Source: a virus
Virus record (IMG/VR): IMGVR_UViG_3300045996_001785
Location: 1-49,671 of that record
DNA length: 49,671 nucleotides
Direction: 5' to 3' (one strand)
Every line of letters begins with the position of its first letter. The first letter of the stretch is position 1. Below the pieces are notes generated by a model that searched no databases, had not been told where the DNA came from, and saw only the letters and a program-made list of their open reading frames with translations. Made by a program: the position numbers and the translations under genes. Shown here piece by piece: positions 30,170 through 38,875 of this stretch.

Positions 30170-33100
30170 CGGTGGACTCCTCCCATCCGGGTCAACCGCA
30201 GCGTGTGGGACACCTCGCGGGCGACGTCGGAGGCGGAGGCCCCCTGCGGCGCCTGCACCGTCAGCGACCCGATCAGCGACCGGTCCCCGCGCAGCTCGGC
30301 GGCGATGACGCGGGCGAGCTTGTCGTACTCGTCGCCGGACCCGGCCCGGCCGCCGGTCTGGCCGCGGACCATGTCCCGCCACTCGCCCGGGGCCAGCGGC
30401 AGGATCGGCTCGCGGTGGCCGGTGCCGTTGTAGGCGAGGTTGTAGCCGGGCTCCAGCCAGCCGCCGCTGTCGTAGTGGTTGTTGCGGTTGTGGAAGTCCA
30501 GCGCCCGCACCGGGTCGCCGTAGCGGCCCCGGATGTAGTTCAACCCCCACGCTGCCTGCCCGGCCGGGGTCGGCTCGACGGCGCCATGCAAGGACGTCAT
30601 CTTCTGGAAGAGGCCTCTGGCTGAACTAGTGGGGTTTGCCGCGTTCGGGTTCCAGCCGGACTCCTTCTGGACCAGCCGCACGATCGCGCCCCAGAACGGC
30701 TCCTTGTCCCAGCCGAACCGGGCCGCGACCTGGCGGACCTGGTCCACGACCGGGCCGGAGATGCCGGAGGTGTCCATCCCGCCGCCGCCCGCACTGGCGT
30801 CGGCCGCGTCGGCCGCGTCGGCCTTGGCGTAGACCCACTCGATGAGCTTGACGCCACCGCCACCACCGGCGCGCATGCCGTAGGCGTTGGCCGGGTTGTC
30901 CCGCATCGCACGCATCCGCCCATGCGGATCTCCGAGTGCCCAGTTGATCGCGTCCAGGGCCTTCCGGCGCAAGTGGAGGTTGATTCCGCCGCCGCCTCCG
31001 CCGCCGGAGGCGAACACGCCGCCGACCTCAGGCAGACTCGCCCGAATCCGGAACTGGCCGTGGTCGGCTCCGACCGCCCCAGCGCCGTACTTCACCCGGC
31101 TGGGGGAGCCGCCCGCCTCGACGTTTACTCCATTCAGAGTACCAGCCATGTGGCCGGGGTTACCCTTGAACGCGCCGACGCCATACCGGCTGGTCAGGCC
31201 TGACCGGAAGCCGCCCCAGGGGAAGGTGGCGGTGGTGCCGATCCGGCGGAACGGCGCCTGGTTGCGCAGCGCGTTCGTGATGATCGACTGGTAGCCGGAG
31301 CAGTCCGCGCCACCCGGCCCGGCACCACCCCAGATGTAGGGCTTGCCGTGCATCGACCGAGCGACGTTGATCGCGCCGCCGAGATCGCGGTTGACCACGT
31401 CGAGGTTCCGGCTGCGGTAGCCGGGCATGGTGGCGCCGCGCCCGCCCGCGGTCTGACGCGCCTTCTCCGAGCCCCGTTCGAGTGCGGCGAGCATCCGGGC
31501 GGGGCCGCCCATCGCGGCGACCGCCCCGGCGGCCTCGGCCTGCCCGTCGGCGACGGCGTTGAGGAACGGCGCGTGCCGCCGCGCGGTCTGCTCCCCGACC
31601 ACCGGGCCGCCCTTGGCGCGCGGGATCACGTCCACCGGGTTGCGGTGCGCGTTGTTGATCGCGGCCATCGTCGCCGAGCCGAGCGCCCGCGACGACGCCC
31701 GGTTGATCACCCACTCGTCGCCCATCAGCATGTAGCGCTGCTGACCGGCCAGGGCGGGCAGGGAGTCGTAGGACTTGCCGGTGCTCGGGAGCTTCCCCCC
31801 GGTGGCGGCATTGATCCCGCCGCCGCCCGCCCGGCGGATGACCTCGCGGCGCTCGATCGTGCCGCCGTCGGCGCGGCCGAGCGCGGCACCGCCGACGGCG
31901 CCGGGGTTGGCGAAGGTGACTCCGCCGGTCGGGCCGCCGCCGGTGACCGGGCCACCCTCGCCGAGCCGGTTGATCCTAAGGTCGATGTTGAACCCGAGGA
32001 GCCCGGCGATCCGGCTGACCGCCCCGGCGAAAACGTTGATCAGATCGATGACGCCGTTGATGCTGTTCCGGAAGACGCCCTTGACGTTGTCCCAGACCCG
32101 CTGCGCGATCCCACTAATGGTCGACCAGATCCGGTCGAACGTGCTGACGATGTTGTTCCAGATGTTGCCCCAGAATGCCTGGAACTGCGCCAAGGCCGCG
32201 TTGTAGAAGGCCTTGATGATGTTCCAGAAGAACTGGACCTGCCCCCAGATCCGGTTCCAGATCCCGGAGAAGAAGTTCGAGATCGCGTTCCACACCGCGC
32301 CCCAGAATGTCTGGAAGATCGTCAACGCGACCGTGAAGAACGCATAGATCACGTTCCAGATCTGCATCGCGAATCCGTAGATCCGGTTCCAGATATTGGA
32401 GAAGGCCGTCGAGACCGCGTTCCATACGAAGTTCCAGAATGTCTGGAAGATCGTCAGCGCGGTCTGGAAGAATGTCGAGATCACAGTCCACACGGCGATC
32501 GCGGTACTGCGAATGGTATTCCAGATCATGCCCCAGACCAGGGACATCGCGTTCCACACGAAGTTCCAGACATTCTGGAAGGCAGTGATCGCAGGCTGAA
32601 GGAACGCGACAATCGCGTTCCAGACCGTAATTGCAGTGCCGCGAATGAGCGCCCACGCCTGGGAGAAGGCGTCCCGAATGGCGCCCCATATCGTGTTCCA
32701 CAGGTTCTGGAAGAACGAGAAAGCCGGACCCCAGAAGGACAGCATCTGGTTCCAGATGACCATCGCGGCGTTACGGATCGTGTCCCAGGCGATCTGGAAC
32801 AGCTGGGTGACGACCCTCCACAGATTCGACCACAGCAGCTGATAGATCGCGAACGCGGCGGCGAAGAACGCGGAGATCGCGTTCCAGATGGTCACGCCGA
32901 CCTGGTAGATCGCGTTCCAGGCGTTGATCACCAGGTTGGTGATCAAGCCCCAGATGCCGCCGACCTGGCCCATGAAGCTCGTGAACCACCCGACCGCGGT
33001 GACCACAAAGTTGATGATCCCGGCGATCACGTTGCTGAGCACCGTGATGATCCCGGACAGCACCGTGCTCAGGAAGTTGATCGCCGGGACGAGCACTGCG

Positions 33101-35427
33101 CTGAGCACGTTCGCCGCGGTCGCCACCGAGTTCGCCAGGATCGGCAGCACGAACTGGGCGATCTGGATCAACGGCGGCAGCAGCGGCATCAGCGCGATCA
33201 CGATCTGCGCGAACGCGTTCGCCAGCGCCACCAGCACCGGCATCAGCGCCATCGTGACCTGCAGCATCGGCGGCAGCAGTGTCTGCACCAGCTGTAGCAG
33301 CGGCGGGATCATCGGCGACAGCGCGTCGAGGATCCGCAGGAGCGCCCCGACGAAGGCCTGCACCACCGGCACCGCGGCCTGGATGATCTGCACCAGGACC
33401 GGCATCAGCATCTGCGCGATCTGCACCAGCGGCGCGACCAGCGGCATCAGCGCGTTCAGCAGCTGCAGCATCAGCCCGGCGATGACCGGCAGGACTGGGG
33501 CCAGCCCGACGATGAACTGCCCGACCAGGGCGGCCACCTGCGGGATCAGCGGCAGCAGCGCGTTGAGGATCTGCTGGAAGCTGGCCACCAACGGCGGGAT
33601 CAGCGGCGTGATGATCGTCAGCGCGGCGGTGAGCGCGTTCCCGAGGATCGTCGCGACCTGACCGAGGATCGGCGCGACCGCGTGCAGCGCCCCGGCCAGC
33701 GCGTTGCCCAGGATCGCCACGACCGGGCCGAGCGAGGCCACGACGGAGCCGAACGCGGCCGCCAGCTGCGGCAGGATCGGCGCCAGCGCGTGGGTCAGCG
33801 CATTGATCACCACCTGCAGCGGCGGGATCAGGATCGACAGCACCTGGATCAGGGCGCCGCCGATCAGCGCGGCCAGCTGAGAGATCAGCGGCATCAGCGG
33901 CATGAACGAGTTGACCAGCGCGGTGACCATCGGGATCACCGGGATCAGCGCGTTCGCGACCGCGGTGAACAGCCCAAGGAACAGCTGCCCCAGCGCCCCG
34001 GCCAGCGGCCCGAGCGCGACGATCAGGTTCCCGGCCGCCTGCAGCGCGGTCACCAGCGGCCCGGCCAGCGTCGCGCCCAGCTGGATCGCCACGAAGATCG
34101 TCTGGTTGAGCACGCCGAACAGCGCGCCCAGCACGTTAACCAGCCCGGCGATCGCCGCCTGGAACTGGCCGGTCTGGATCGAGGCCGCCAGCATCCCCTG
34201 GAACTGCTGCGCCGCCCGCGTGATCACCGTGCCGAGCTGGGCGAACGCCTGCCCGCCGACCGCGGCCATGGTCAGCATGTTCTGCGTGACCACGGCCAGG
34301 CCGGGGGAGAGCTGGTCGATGAACGACCGGATGTTCGCGAAGATCTGCTGGACCTGCGCGACGGCCTGCGCAGAGGTGAGCACCTCGACCTGCGCGCGGG
34401 CCATCCCGACCAGCCCGGTCGCGATCGACTGCAGCCCCGCGGTGACCATCGGGAACAGCGGCAGGACCTGCTGCACCATCGGGGTCAGGCCCTGCTGGAA
34501 GGTCTGCGAGACTGCCAGCTTCATCTGCCCGAACGCGGGCATGATCCCGGCGGCGGCCGCCTGGATGCCATCCAAGCCGACCGCGATCGCCGCGGCCGGA
34601 CCGAGCACCGCGAACATCGCCGCGGGCAGCGCCGCGATCGCCCCGCCGACCACGCCCAGCGCGGGACCGGTCAACCCGGCCACGGCGGTCAGCAGCGAGA
34701 ACGTGCGGATCAGGGCGAACGTGGTCAGCAGGCTGCGGCCCTGGCTTTCCGCAACCGAGTCTGAGGCGGCCTTCACCGCGGTCAGCTCGGCGGCCGCCCT
34801 CCCGGCGCCGTCCACGTGCACCGGGATCCGGACACGCAGCCGGGACAGCCGGTCCGCGATCCGCTCGACGAACGTCAGCTCACGGGCAGCCTGCTGAGTA
34901 CCGGTGGCCTGGACCGGGACCGAGACGACGGTCTGGTCCAGCCGGTGCGCCTCGGCGGAGATCCCGCGCAGCGCCTGCTGAGCCTGCCGGATGTCCGCGG
35001 TGACCTTCGGGTCGGTGGACTGGTTGCCCAGCTCGCGCAGTCGCCGGTTGATCTCGTCGATCCGGCTGATCGCCTCGCGCGGGTCGAGCCCGAGGTGGAT
35101 CTCCTCGTTGATCCCGCGGATCTTGTTCCGGAGCTTGATCAGCTCCAGGTTGAGGCGGCCGTCGTCGAGCCCGATCTCGATGTCATCGAGCGACCGCGCC
35201 GCCGTGGCCAACTTGGTCCGCATGATCGCGGCGAGCCGGTCGATCTGCCGCTCGGCCTGCGCGGTCCGGACGGTGATCTCAGGGTCGACCTTCGTCCGGT
35301 CGAGCCGGTCCAGCTGAGCCTTCAGCGATCGGACCGTCGTCGCGATCTTCGCGAAGGTGCTGGACGCCTTGTCCAAGGCATAGATCGAGAAGCCGAGAGA
35401 ACGGTTGGCGGCCAAGGGGATCGTCAC
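30166..35427 (-). CDS. Tape measure protein with NlpC/P60 and lysozyme-like domains
   Basis: This 1753-aa protein is the largest gene. The N-terminus (to about residue 220) is coiled coil. Residues about 230-800 are hydrophobic, with repeated LMPLLPPLI-type blocks. Residues about 810-1110 are a tryptophan-rich repeat tract (WNAI, IWN, FQTFWN). A C-terminal NlpC/P60-type domain (about 1345-1460) shows GGADCSGYQS with the nucleophile Cys and GHMAGTLNGV with the His. A soluble-lytic-transglycosylase-like domain (about 1560-1660) shows KESGWNPNA with the catalytic Glu and ARGLFQ. It sets tail length and probably digests the cell wall during DNA entry. Confidence 0.95.
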   Translation of the reverse strand: MTIPLAANRSLGFSIYALDKASSTFAKIATTVRSLKAQLDRLDRTKVDPEITVRTAQAERQIDRLAAIMRTKLATAARSLDDIEIGLDDGRLNLELIKLRNKIRGINEEIHLGLDPREAISRIDEINRRLRELGNQSTDPKVTADIRQAQQALRGISAEAHRLDQTVVSVPVQATGTQQAARELTFVERIADRLSRLRVRIPVHVDGAGRAAAELTAVKAASDSVAESQGRSLLTTFALIRTFSLLTAVAGLTGPALGVVGGAIAALPAAMFAVLGPAAAIAVGLDGIQAAAAGIMPAFGQMKLAVSQTFQQGLTPMVQQVLPLFPMVTAGLQSIATGLVGMARAQVEVLTSAQAVAQVQQIFANIRSFIDQLSPGLAVVTQNMLTMAAVGGQAFAQLGTVITRAAQQFQGMLAASIQTGQFQAAIAGLVNVLGALFGVLNQTIFVAIQLGATLAGPLVTALQAAGNLIVALGPLAGALGQLFLGLFTAVANALIPVIPMVTALVNSFMPLMPLISQLAALIGGALIQVLSILIPPLQVVINALTHALAPILPQLAAAFGSVVASLGPVVAILGNALAGALHAVAPILGQVATILGNALTAALTIITPLIPPLVASFQQILNALLPLIPQVAALVGQFIVGLAPVLPVIAGLMLQLLNALMPLVAPLVQIAQMLMPVLVQIIQAAVPVVQAFVGALLRILDALSPMIPPLLQLVQTLLPPMLQVTMALMPVLVALANAFAQIVIALMPLLPPLIQIAQFVLPILANSVATAANVLSAVLVPAINFLSTVLSGIITVLSNVIAGIINFVVTAVGWFTSFMGQVGGIWGLITNLVINAWNAIYQVGVTIWNAISAFFAAAFAIYQLLWSNLWRVVTQLFQIAWDTIRNAAMVIWNQMLSFWGPAFSFFQNLWNTIWGAIRDAFSQAWALIRGTAITVWNAIVAFLQPAITAFQNVWNFVWNAMSLVWGMIWNTIRSTAIAVWTVISTFFQTALTIFQTFWNFVWNAVSTAFSNIWNRIYGFAMQIWNVIYAFFTVALTIFQTFWGAVWNAISNFFSGIWNRIWGQVQFFWNIIKAFYNAALAQFQAFWGNIWNNIVSTFDRIWSTISGIAQRVWDNVKGVFRNSINGVIDLINVFAGAVSRIAGLLGFNIDLRINRLGEGGPVTGGGPTGGVTFANPGAVGGAALGRADGGTIERREVIRRAGGGGINAATGGKLPSTGKSYDSLPALAGQQRYMLMGDEWVINRASSRALGSATMAAINNAHRNPVDVIPRAKGGPVVGEQTARRHAPFLNAVADGQAEAAGAVAAMGGPARMLAALERGSEKARQTAGGRGATMPGYRSRNLDVVNRDLGGAINVARSMHGKPYIWGGAGPGGADCSGYQSIITNALRNQAPFRRIGTTATFPWGGFRSGLTSRYGVGAFKGNPGHMAGTLNGVNVEAGGSPSRVKYGAGAVGADHGQFRIRASLPEVGGVFASGGGGGGGINLHLRRKALDAINWALGDPHGRMRAMRDNPANAYGMRAGGGGGVKLIEWVYAKADAADAADASAGGGGMDTSGISGPVVDQVRQVAARFGWDKEPFWGAIVRLVQKESGWNPNAANPTSSARGLFQKMTSLHGAVEPTPAGQAAWGLNYIRGRYGDPVRALDFHNRNNHYDSGGWLEPGYNLAYNGTGHREPILPLAPGEWRDMVRGQTGGRAGSGDEYDKLARVIAAELRGDRSLIGSLTVQAPQGASASDVAREVSHTLRLTRMGGVHR

Positions 35428-35471
35428 CCCCCGGGAAGCTCAGCTGGACGCGGACAGGACGAGGAGCGGGG

Positions 35472-35822
35472 CTACTTCTTGGCGGTGGGCTTGCGCGGGG
35501 TGGCTCGCGCCCGGCGCGCCTGCCGGTTCTCCGAGTGCAGCGGGGTAACCCCGCCCTGATCGGGCATCTCGTTCTCGCTGGCGATGGAATTTGCCAGGTC
35601 AACGAGATTCATGTCGTCGAGATCGTGCCACTCGATCTCCCCGCCGGAGCGCCGCACGGCCGTGTACACGAGCGCGGCGATGGCGTCCGGGTCGATGTCC
35701 TCCAGGCCCTGCTGCCACTCCTTCAGGGTCATCCCGGCGTGCTTCTTGATCTCGCGGCCTTCGGCCACGGACAGCTGCTCCGGGTCGAGGTCGTAGCGCT
35801 TCTTGTTGTACGTAAACTTCAC
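35472..35822 (-). CDS. Tail assembly chaperone-like protein
   Basis: This 116-aa protein starts at GTG 35822 behind AAGGGG. The pattern of a short strand opening, AEGREIKKHAGMTLKEW and IDPDAIAALVYTAVRRSG is that of small helical chaperone proteins found just upstream of tape-measure genes in actinophages. The C-terminal third is basic and disordered. It is in addition to the frameshifting chaperone pair upstream, so its role could differ. Confidence 0.65.
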   Translation of the reverse strand: MKFTYNKKRYDLDPEQLSVAEGREIKKHAGMTLKEWQQGLEDIDPDAIAALVYTAVRRSGGEIEWHDLDDMNLVDLANSIASENEMPDQGGVTPLHSENRQARRARATPRKPTAKK

Positions 35823-35843
35823 GGTCGTCCCCTTATTGTTGAT

Positions 35844-36365
35844 CTACAGTTCGCTTAGGACCCGGTCCACGGCGCGGCCCACCGCGTCCCGGTAGCGCCG
35901 CTCGTGCCGGTTGATCGTCGCGAAGAACCATGGCTGACCCCGCTGCTGCTGCCACGGGATGTCGTCGCGGCCGAACACCGGGTGCCGCCACCGGATGTAA
36001 CCGGGCAGCGTCGCGTCCAGGTAGCGGGGCAGCGTCGCCCCGTAGATCGCTTCCTGGCCGGGCTCCAGCACCTTCGTGGAGTCCACGATGAACCGGATCC
36101 CGCGCAGCGTGGTGCGGGTGCCGGTGGCGTTCGCGACGCGCGCCCGCAGCTGGCGGGAGTAGTCCGGCGGGACGTGCCCGCCCTTGTCGGAGTACACCTT
36201 CACCGCGAGCGCGGCTTCCTTCAGCTGGGCCAGCGTCGGGCGAGCCGCGACCCGCAGCTGCTCGCGGGCGCGGCGGGTCAGCTTCCCGCCCGCCGCCTCC
36301 TCCAGCGCGGCCGCCAGCCGGGCGAACTGCTCCTCGCCCTGGACGTTGAACACGGCCTCGGCCAT
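35844..36365 (-). CDS. HK97 gp10-like minor tail / neck protein
   Basis: This 173-aa protein begins at an ATG 1 nt from the gpGT stop. A helical N-terminus (EEQFARLAAALEEAAGG) is followed by RAREQLRVAARPTLAQLKEAAL and a C-terminal beta/alpha part with a basic YRDAVGRAVDRVL helix, resembling gp10-like tail completion proteins. The position between chaperones and tape measure is less usual for that family. Role tentative. Confidence 0.6.
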   Translation of the reverse strand: MAEAVFNVQGEEQFARLAAALEEAAGGKLTRRAREQLRVAARPTLAQLKEAALAVKVYSDKGGHVPPDYSRQLRARVANATGTRTTLRGIRFIVDSTKVLEPGQEAIYGATLPRYLDATLPGYIRWRHPVFGRDDIPWQQQRGQPWFFATINRHERRYRDAVGRAVDRVLSEL

Positions 36366-36366
36366 G

Positions 36367-37178
36367 TCAGCCTCCTCTGCGGGCAGTCGGCTTGCTGCTG
36401 GCCAGGGAGCGCGGCGTCAGCACCACCCGCATGCCCTTCGGGTAGTGCTTGCGGTCGTTCTCCAGTGCCTTGTCCGCGGCCTGCTTGACCTCGCAGCCGC
36501 GGCAGTGCTCGTACTTCGCGACGTAGGCGTGGCGGTGTCCGCCGACCTTCTCGTCCCACTCGTCGGGGCGGGTGCCGCACTCCCCGCAGGCCTCACGCTG
36601 GCGGCGCAGCCACCAGATCGCCTTCTCCCGGTCGTCGTCGGTCCAGCGGTTCGGTCCGCCCAGGAAATGGCTGTGGCTGATCTTGAACTCCGCGCAGACG
36701 GACAGCTCCAAGCTCAGCTGTCCGTCTGCGTCGAGTCTTTTCCCAGCAGGGCGCTCGGGCTGCGGTCGTGCAGGACCCAGACGGTCTCGACGAGGTCGCC
36801 GACCTCGGCCGGGGAGACCGGACCGGACTGGATGAACTCCGCCCAGTCCTCTGCGGTCTCCTCGCCCTCGATGCACTCCGCGAGCAGCGCCGGGACGAAC
36901 GCCTCCTGGTTGCACCAGGACTTCGGTTCGGCCTTCAGCTGCTCCGTCGTCGGCGGGTGGGCCTTGATCAGGGCCTCCCACTCGCGCGGCGACAACGCGG
37001 TGATCGTCAGCCACTCGTAGCAGCCGTCGATCTGCTTGCGGGCGGCCTCGATCGCCGCCTCGCTGCCGCTGTTCTCGGCGACCGCGAGCGCCTCCAGCGC
37101 CGCGGCGTCGTCCTCGACCCGCAGCGGATGCAACCGCGTCGGGCGGACCTTGTTCGCCAGTCGTCCCCGGAGTGCCAC
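36367..37178 (-). CDS. Tail assembly chaperone gpGT-like fusion by -1 frameshift
   Basis: A -1 slip on G GGA AAA (36744-36738) changes the frame after codon 147 and joins 123 residues that end at 36367, giving a 270-aa fusion. The extension begins RLDADGQLSLELSV and ends in a cysteine-rich segment (CGECGTRPDEW, then EHCRGCEV) and a basic tail. The downstream frame has no good start of its own. This is the lambda gpG/gpGT arrangement; the heptamer differs from lambda GGGAAAG only in its last base. Confidence 0.85.
36714..37178 (-). CDS. Tail assembly chaperone gpG-like
   Basis: This 154-aa helical protein starts at GTG 37178, following the major tail protein gene. It has the chaperone pattern of an acidic, alanine-rich body with W-rich helices (CYEWLTITALSPREWEALI, then ETAEDWAEF). 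A slippery heptamer close to its end would send part of the ribosomes into the -1 frame. It is expected to guide polymerisation of the major tail protein around the tape measure. Confidence 0.85.
   Translation of the reverse strand: MALRGRLANKVRPTRLHPLRVEDDAAALEALAVAENSGSEAAIEAARKQIDGCYEWLTITALSPREWEALIKAHPPTTEQLKAEPKSWCNQEAFVPALLAECIEGEETAEDWAEFIQSGPVSPAEVGDLVETVWVLHDRSPSALLGKDSTQTDS
36738..36744 (-). other. Programmed -1 ribosomal frameshift slippery site
   Basis: On the minus strand the heptamer reads G GGA AAA in the zero frame of the gpG-like gene, a canonical X XXY YYZ site. It lies 8 codons before the gpG stop, as in most siphovirus tail chaperone genes. Confidence 0.85.
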
Positions 37179-37182
37179 TGGA

Positions 37183-37668
37183 TCAGGCCGGGACCGTGAC
37201 CGACTCGGCGGGCTCGTCGCGCACCGAGAACTGGACCTGGCGGCGGGCGGCGTCGTCGCCGACCGAGCGCATCGCCGAGTTCGAGATGACGGTCACCGGG
37301 AACACGTCGCACTTGTTGCCCGCGACGTCGCCGCCGTCCATCCAGACGATGTAGCCGACGGTGCCGCGGGGCAGCAGCACCCGCACGTCGACCGAGTCCG
37401 ACGAGGCGTACATCGTCAACGAGCAGTCGTCCACACTGGTCCGGCCACCGATCTTGCTCGTGAACCGGGTGCCCAGGTCGGGGGTCTCGATCTCCTCGGA
37501 GGTGACCGTCCAGCCCTCCTGGTCGCCGACGTCGTCGGACAGGTCGGTTCCGGCGTTGAGTTCGGACCGGGTCACGGACGTCTTGGTGGCGATCGTCGGG
37601 ACCCAGTAGACCTTCGTGACCTCGGGGTCGAAGTAACGAACAGCGGGAGTGATCTTCGGGGGGGCCAT
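37183..37668 (-). CDS. Major tail protein
   Basis: This 161-aa protein starts at ATG 37668 behind GAGGAG. It is a beta-rich tube-type protein: VYWVPTI, a LNAGTDLSDDVG loop, VDDCSLTMYAS, GTVGYIVWMDGG and CDVFPVTVISNS. The size and order (after connectors and before chaperones) fit the protein that polymerises as the tail tube. It lacks an added C-terminal Ig domain. Confidence 0.85.
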   Translation of the reverse strand: MAPPKITPAVRYFDPEVTKVYWVPTIATKTSVTRSELNAGTDLSDDVGDQEGWTVTSEEIETPDLGTRFTSKIGGRTSVDDCSLTMYASSDSVDVRVLLPRGTVGYIVWMDGGDVAGNKCDVFPVTVISNSAMRSVGDDAARRQVQFSVRDEPAESVTVPA

Positions 37669-37671
37669 CGG

Positions 37672-38061
37672 TTACTCCTCGGTGACGGCGGGCTGGTCCG
37701 ACCCCTGGGGAGCGGGGGTCGGGCCGGTGGACTGCTGACGGGACTGACGGGGCTTCCGGGTCTGCTCGGGGGTCTGCTCGGGGTTCTGGATGGCGTCCTT
37801 GACGGCGTCGGCCTGGGCCTGGTCGTCCTCGGTACGCACGCCCTCGGCGTCGGTCGCGGCGTCGGCCTGGGCCTGCGCGGAGCGCTCGGCGTGCTCGGTG
37901 GCCTCGGCGACGCGCTGCTCGGCGCGCTCCTGCTGGCGCTGCTCGCTGACCTCGGCGTCCACCGGGGACCAGCCGGAGGCCATGTGGAACGGGACCGCGT
38001 CCTGGGCCACCCAGATCGACTGGCCGGGCAGCTCGGGGTTCTCCATCTCGACCTTGGCCAT
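37672..38061 (-). CDS. Helical accessory protein with disordered C-terminus
   Basis: The ATG at 38061 gives 129 aa; a GTG at 38070 overlapping the previous stop would add three residues. The N-terminus (LPGQSIWVAQDAVPFH) is compact. Residues about 35-85 are a charged coiled coil (ERAEQRVAEATEHAERSAQ) and the rest is rich in Q, P and T. It lies in the head-to-tail gene block. Function unknown; perhaps a neck or assembly factor. Confidence 0.65.
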   Translation of the reverse strand: MAKVEMENPELPGQSIWVAQDAVPFHMASGWSPVDAEVSEQRQQERAEQRVAEATEHAERSAQAQADAATDAEGVRTEDDQAQADAVKDAIQNPEQTPEQTRKPRQSRQQSTGPTPAPQGSDQPAVTEE

Positions 38062-38066
38062 CGCGA

Positions 38067-38396
38067 TCACGCCTGCAGCACGGCGAAGGTCACCGAGGTC
38101 GTGCCCGACCAGGTGATCGACGCGAGGCCGTCGGCGGGGTCCCGGTAGATCGAGGCGGGGACCTTGATGAAGCGCTCGCCGGTGGTCGCCGGGACCGAGA
38201 CGGTGCGGTCGGTGATCGCCAGCGAGTCGACGGTGCCCGGGGTGACCAGGGTGACCGTGACCGGGGAGCCGCCGCCGTTCTTGACGTGCAGGAAGCAGCT
38301 CTCCGAGGGGGCGACCTTGTCGCCTCCCGCGGAGGCCGCGTGGTAGGTCGCAGCGAGACCGTCGGTGTCGACGCTCTCGGTGGCGCGTGTGGCCAT
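38067..38396 (-). CDS. Small structural protein, possible head decoration
   Basis: This 109-aa protein starts at ATG 38396. After a short leader it is an all-beta sandwich (CFLHVKNGGGSPVTVTLVTPG, LAITDRTVSVPATTGERFIKV), quoted here only as strand landmarks, ending in VTFAVLQA. Similar small beta proteins decorate HK97-type capsids or occur in the neck. Its position among connectors supports a structural role. Confidence 0.65.
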   Translation of the reverse strand: MATRATESVDTDGLAATYHAASAGGDKVAPSESCFLHVKNGGGSPVTVTLVTPGTVDSLAITDRTVSVPATTGERFIKVPASIYRDPADGLASITWSGTTSVTFAVLQA

Positions 38397-38440
38397 GAGC
38401 CCTCCCAGGGCTGAGGTGAACAGGAAGGTCCGCTGAGAGG

Positions 38441-38875
38441 TCAGCGGTGCGCGTCGATGCGGACGCGGAACTCGACGACGGCGACTGCACCGGCGTCCAG
38501 GCGGGGGAGGTAGTTCGTGCTCGTCAGGTCGGCGCGCATCACCAGCCCGCCGAGGGTCCGGTCGTCGGCGACCACCTGGCGGGCCCAGGCGACCAGCTCG
38601 AACACCCGGGTCGTGATGCGCTGCATGGCCTGCGGGTCGGCGTCGCCGGTGCGGACGTGGGCGATGCTGACGACGTCGAAGGCGTGCGCGCGCTTCGCGC
38701 CGAGCCCGGCCCGGGTGGAGGTCTGCTCGACCGCGTCGACGTCGCCGGTGGACACGCCGACGGCGAACAGCTCCGGCTCCAGCCACTCGCGGGACGGGCC
38801 GAGGATGGTCTGCACGCCGAGGCGGCCGAATCGCTCGGTGAGCGCGTCGAGCACCTCGGGGATCAGCTCGGCCAT
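38441..38875 (-). CDS. Tail terminator-like / head-tail joining protein
   Basis: This 144-aa protein starts at an ATG overlapping the TAA of the connector gene. It is alpha/beta with VLDALTERFGRLGV, then FDVVSIAHVRTGD and VFELVAWARQVV, and ends in strands VVEFRVRIDA, which fits the tail-terminator or gpU-like fold. In siphovirus order it follows the connector and precedes the major tail protein. Confidence 0.7.
   Translation of the reverse strand: MAELIPEVLDALTERFGRLGVQTILGPSREWLEPELFAVGVSTGDVDAVEQTSTRAGLGAKRAHAFDVVSIAHVRTGDADPQAMQRITTRVFELVAWARQVVADDRTLGGLVMRADLTSTNYLPRLDAGAVAVVEFRVRIDAHR

Noticed and set aside
31348-33297. 649-codon plus-strand frame inside the tape measure gene
   Set aside because: Rich in D, R, H and V in a pattern that mirrors the tape measure codons; no start signal or family.
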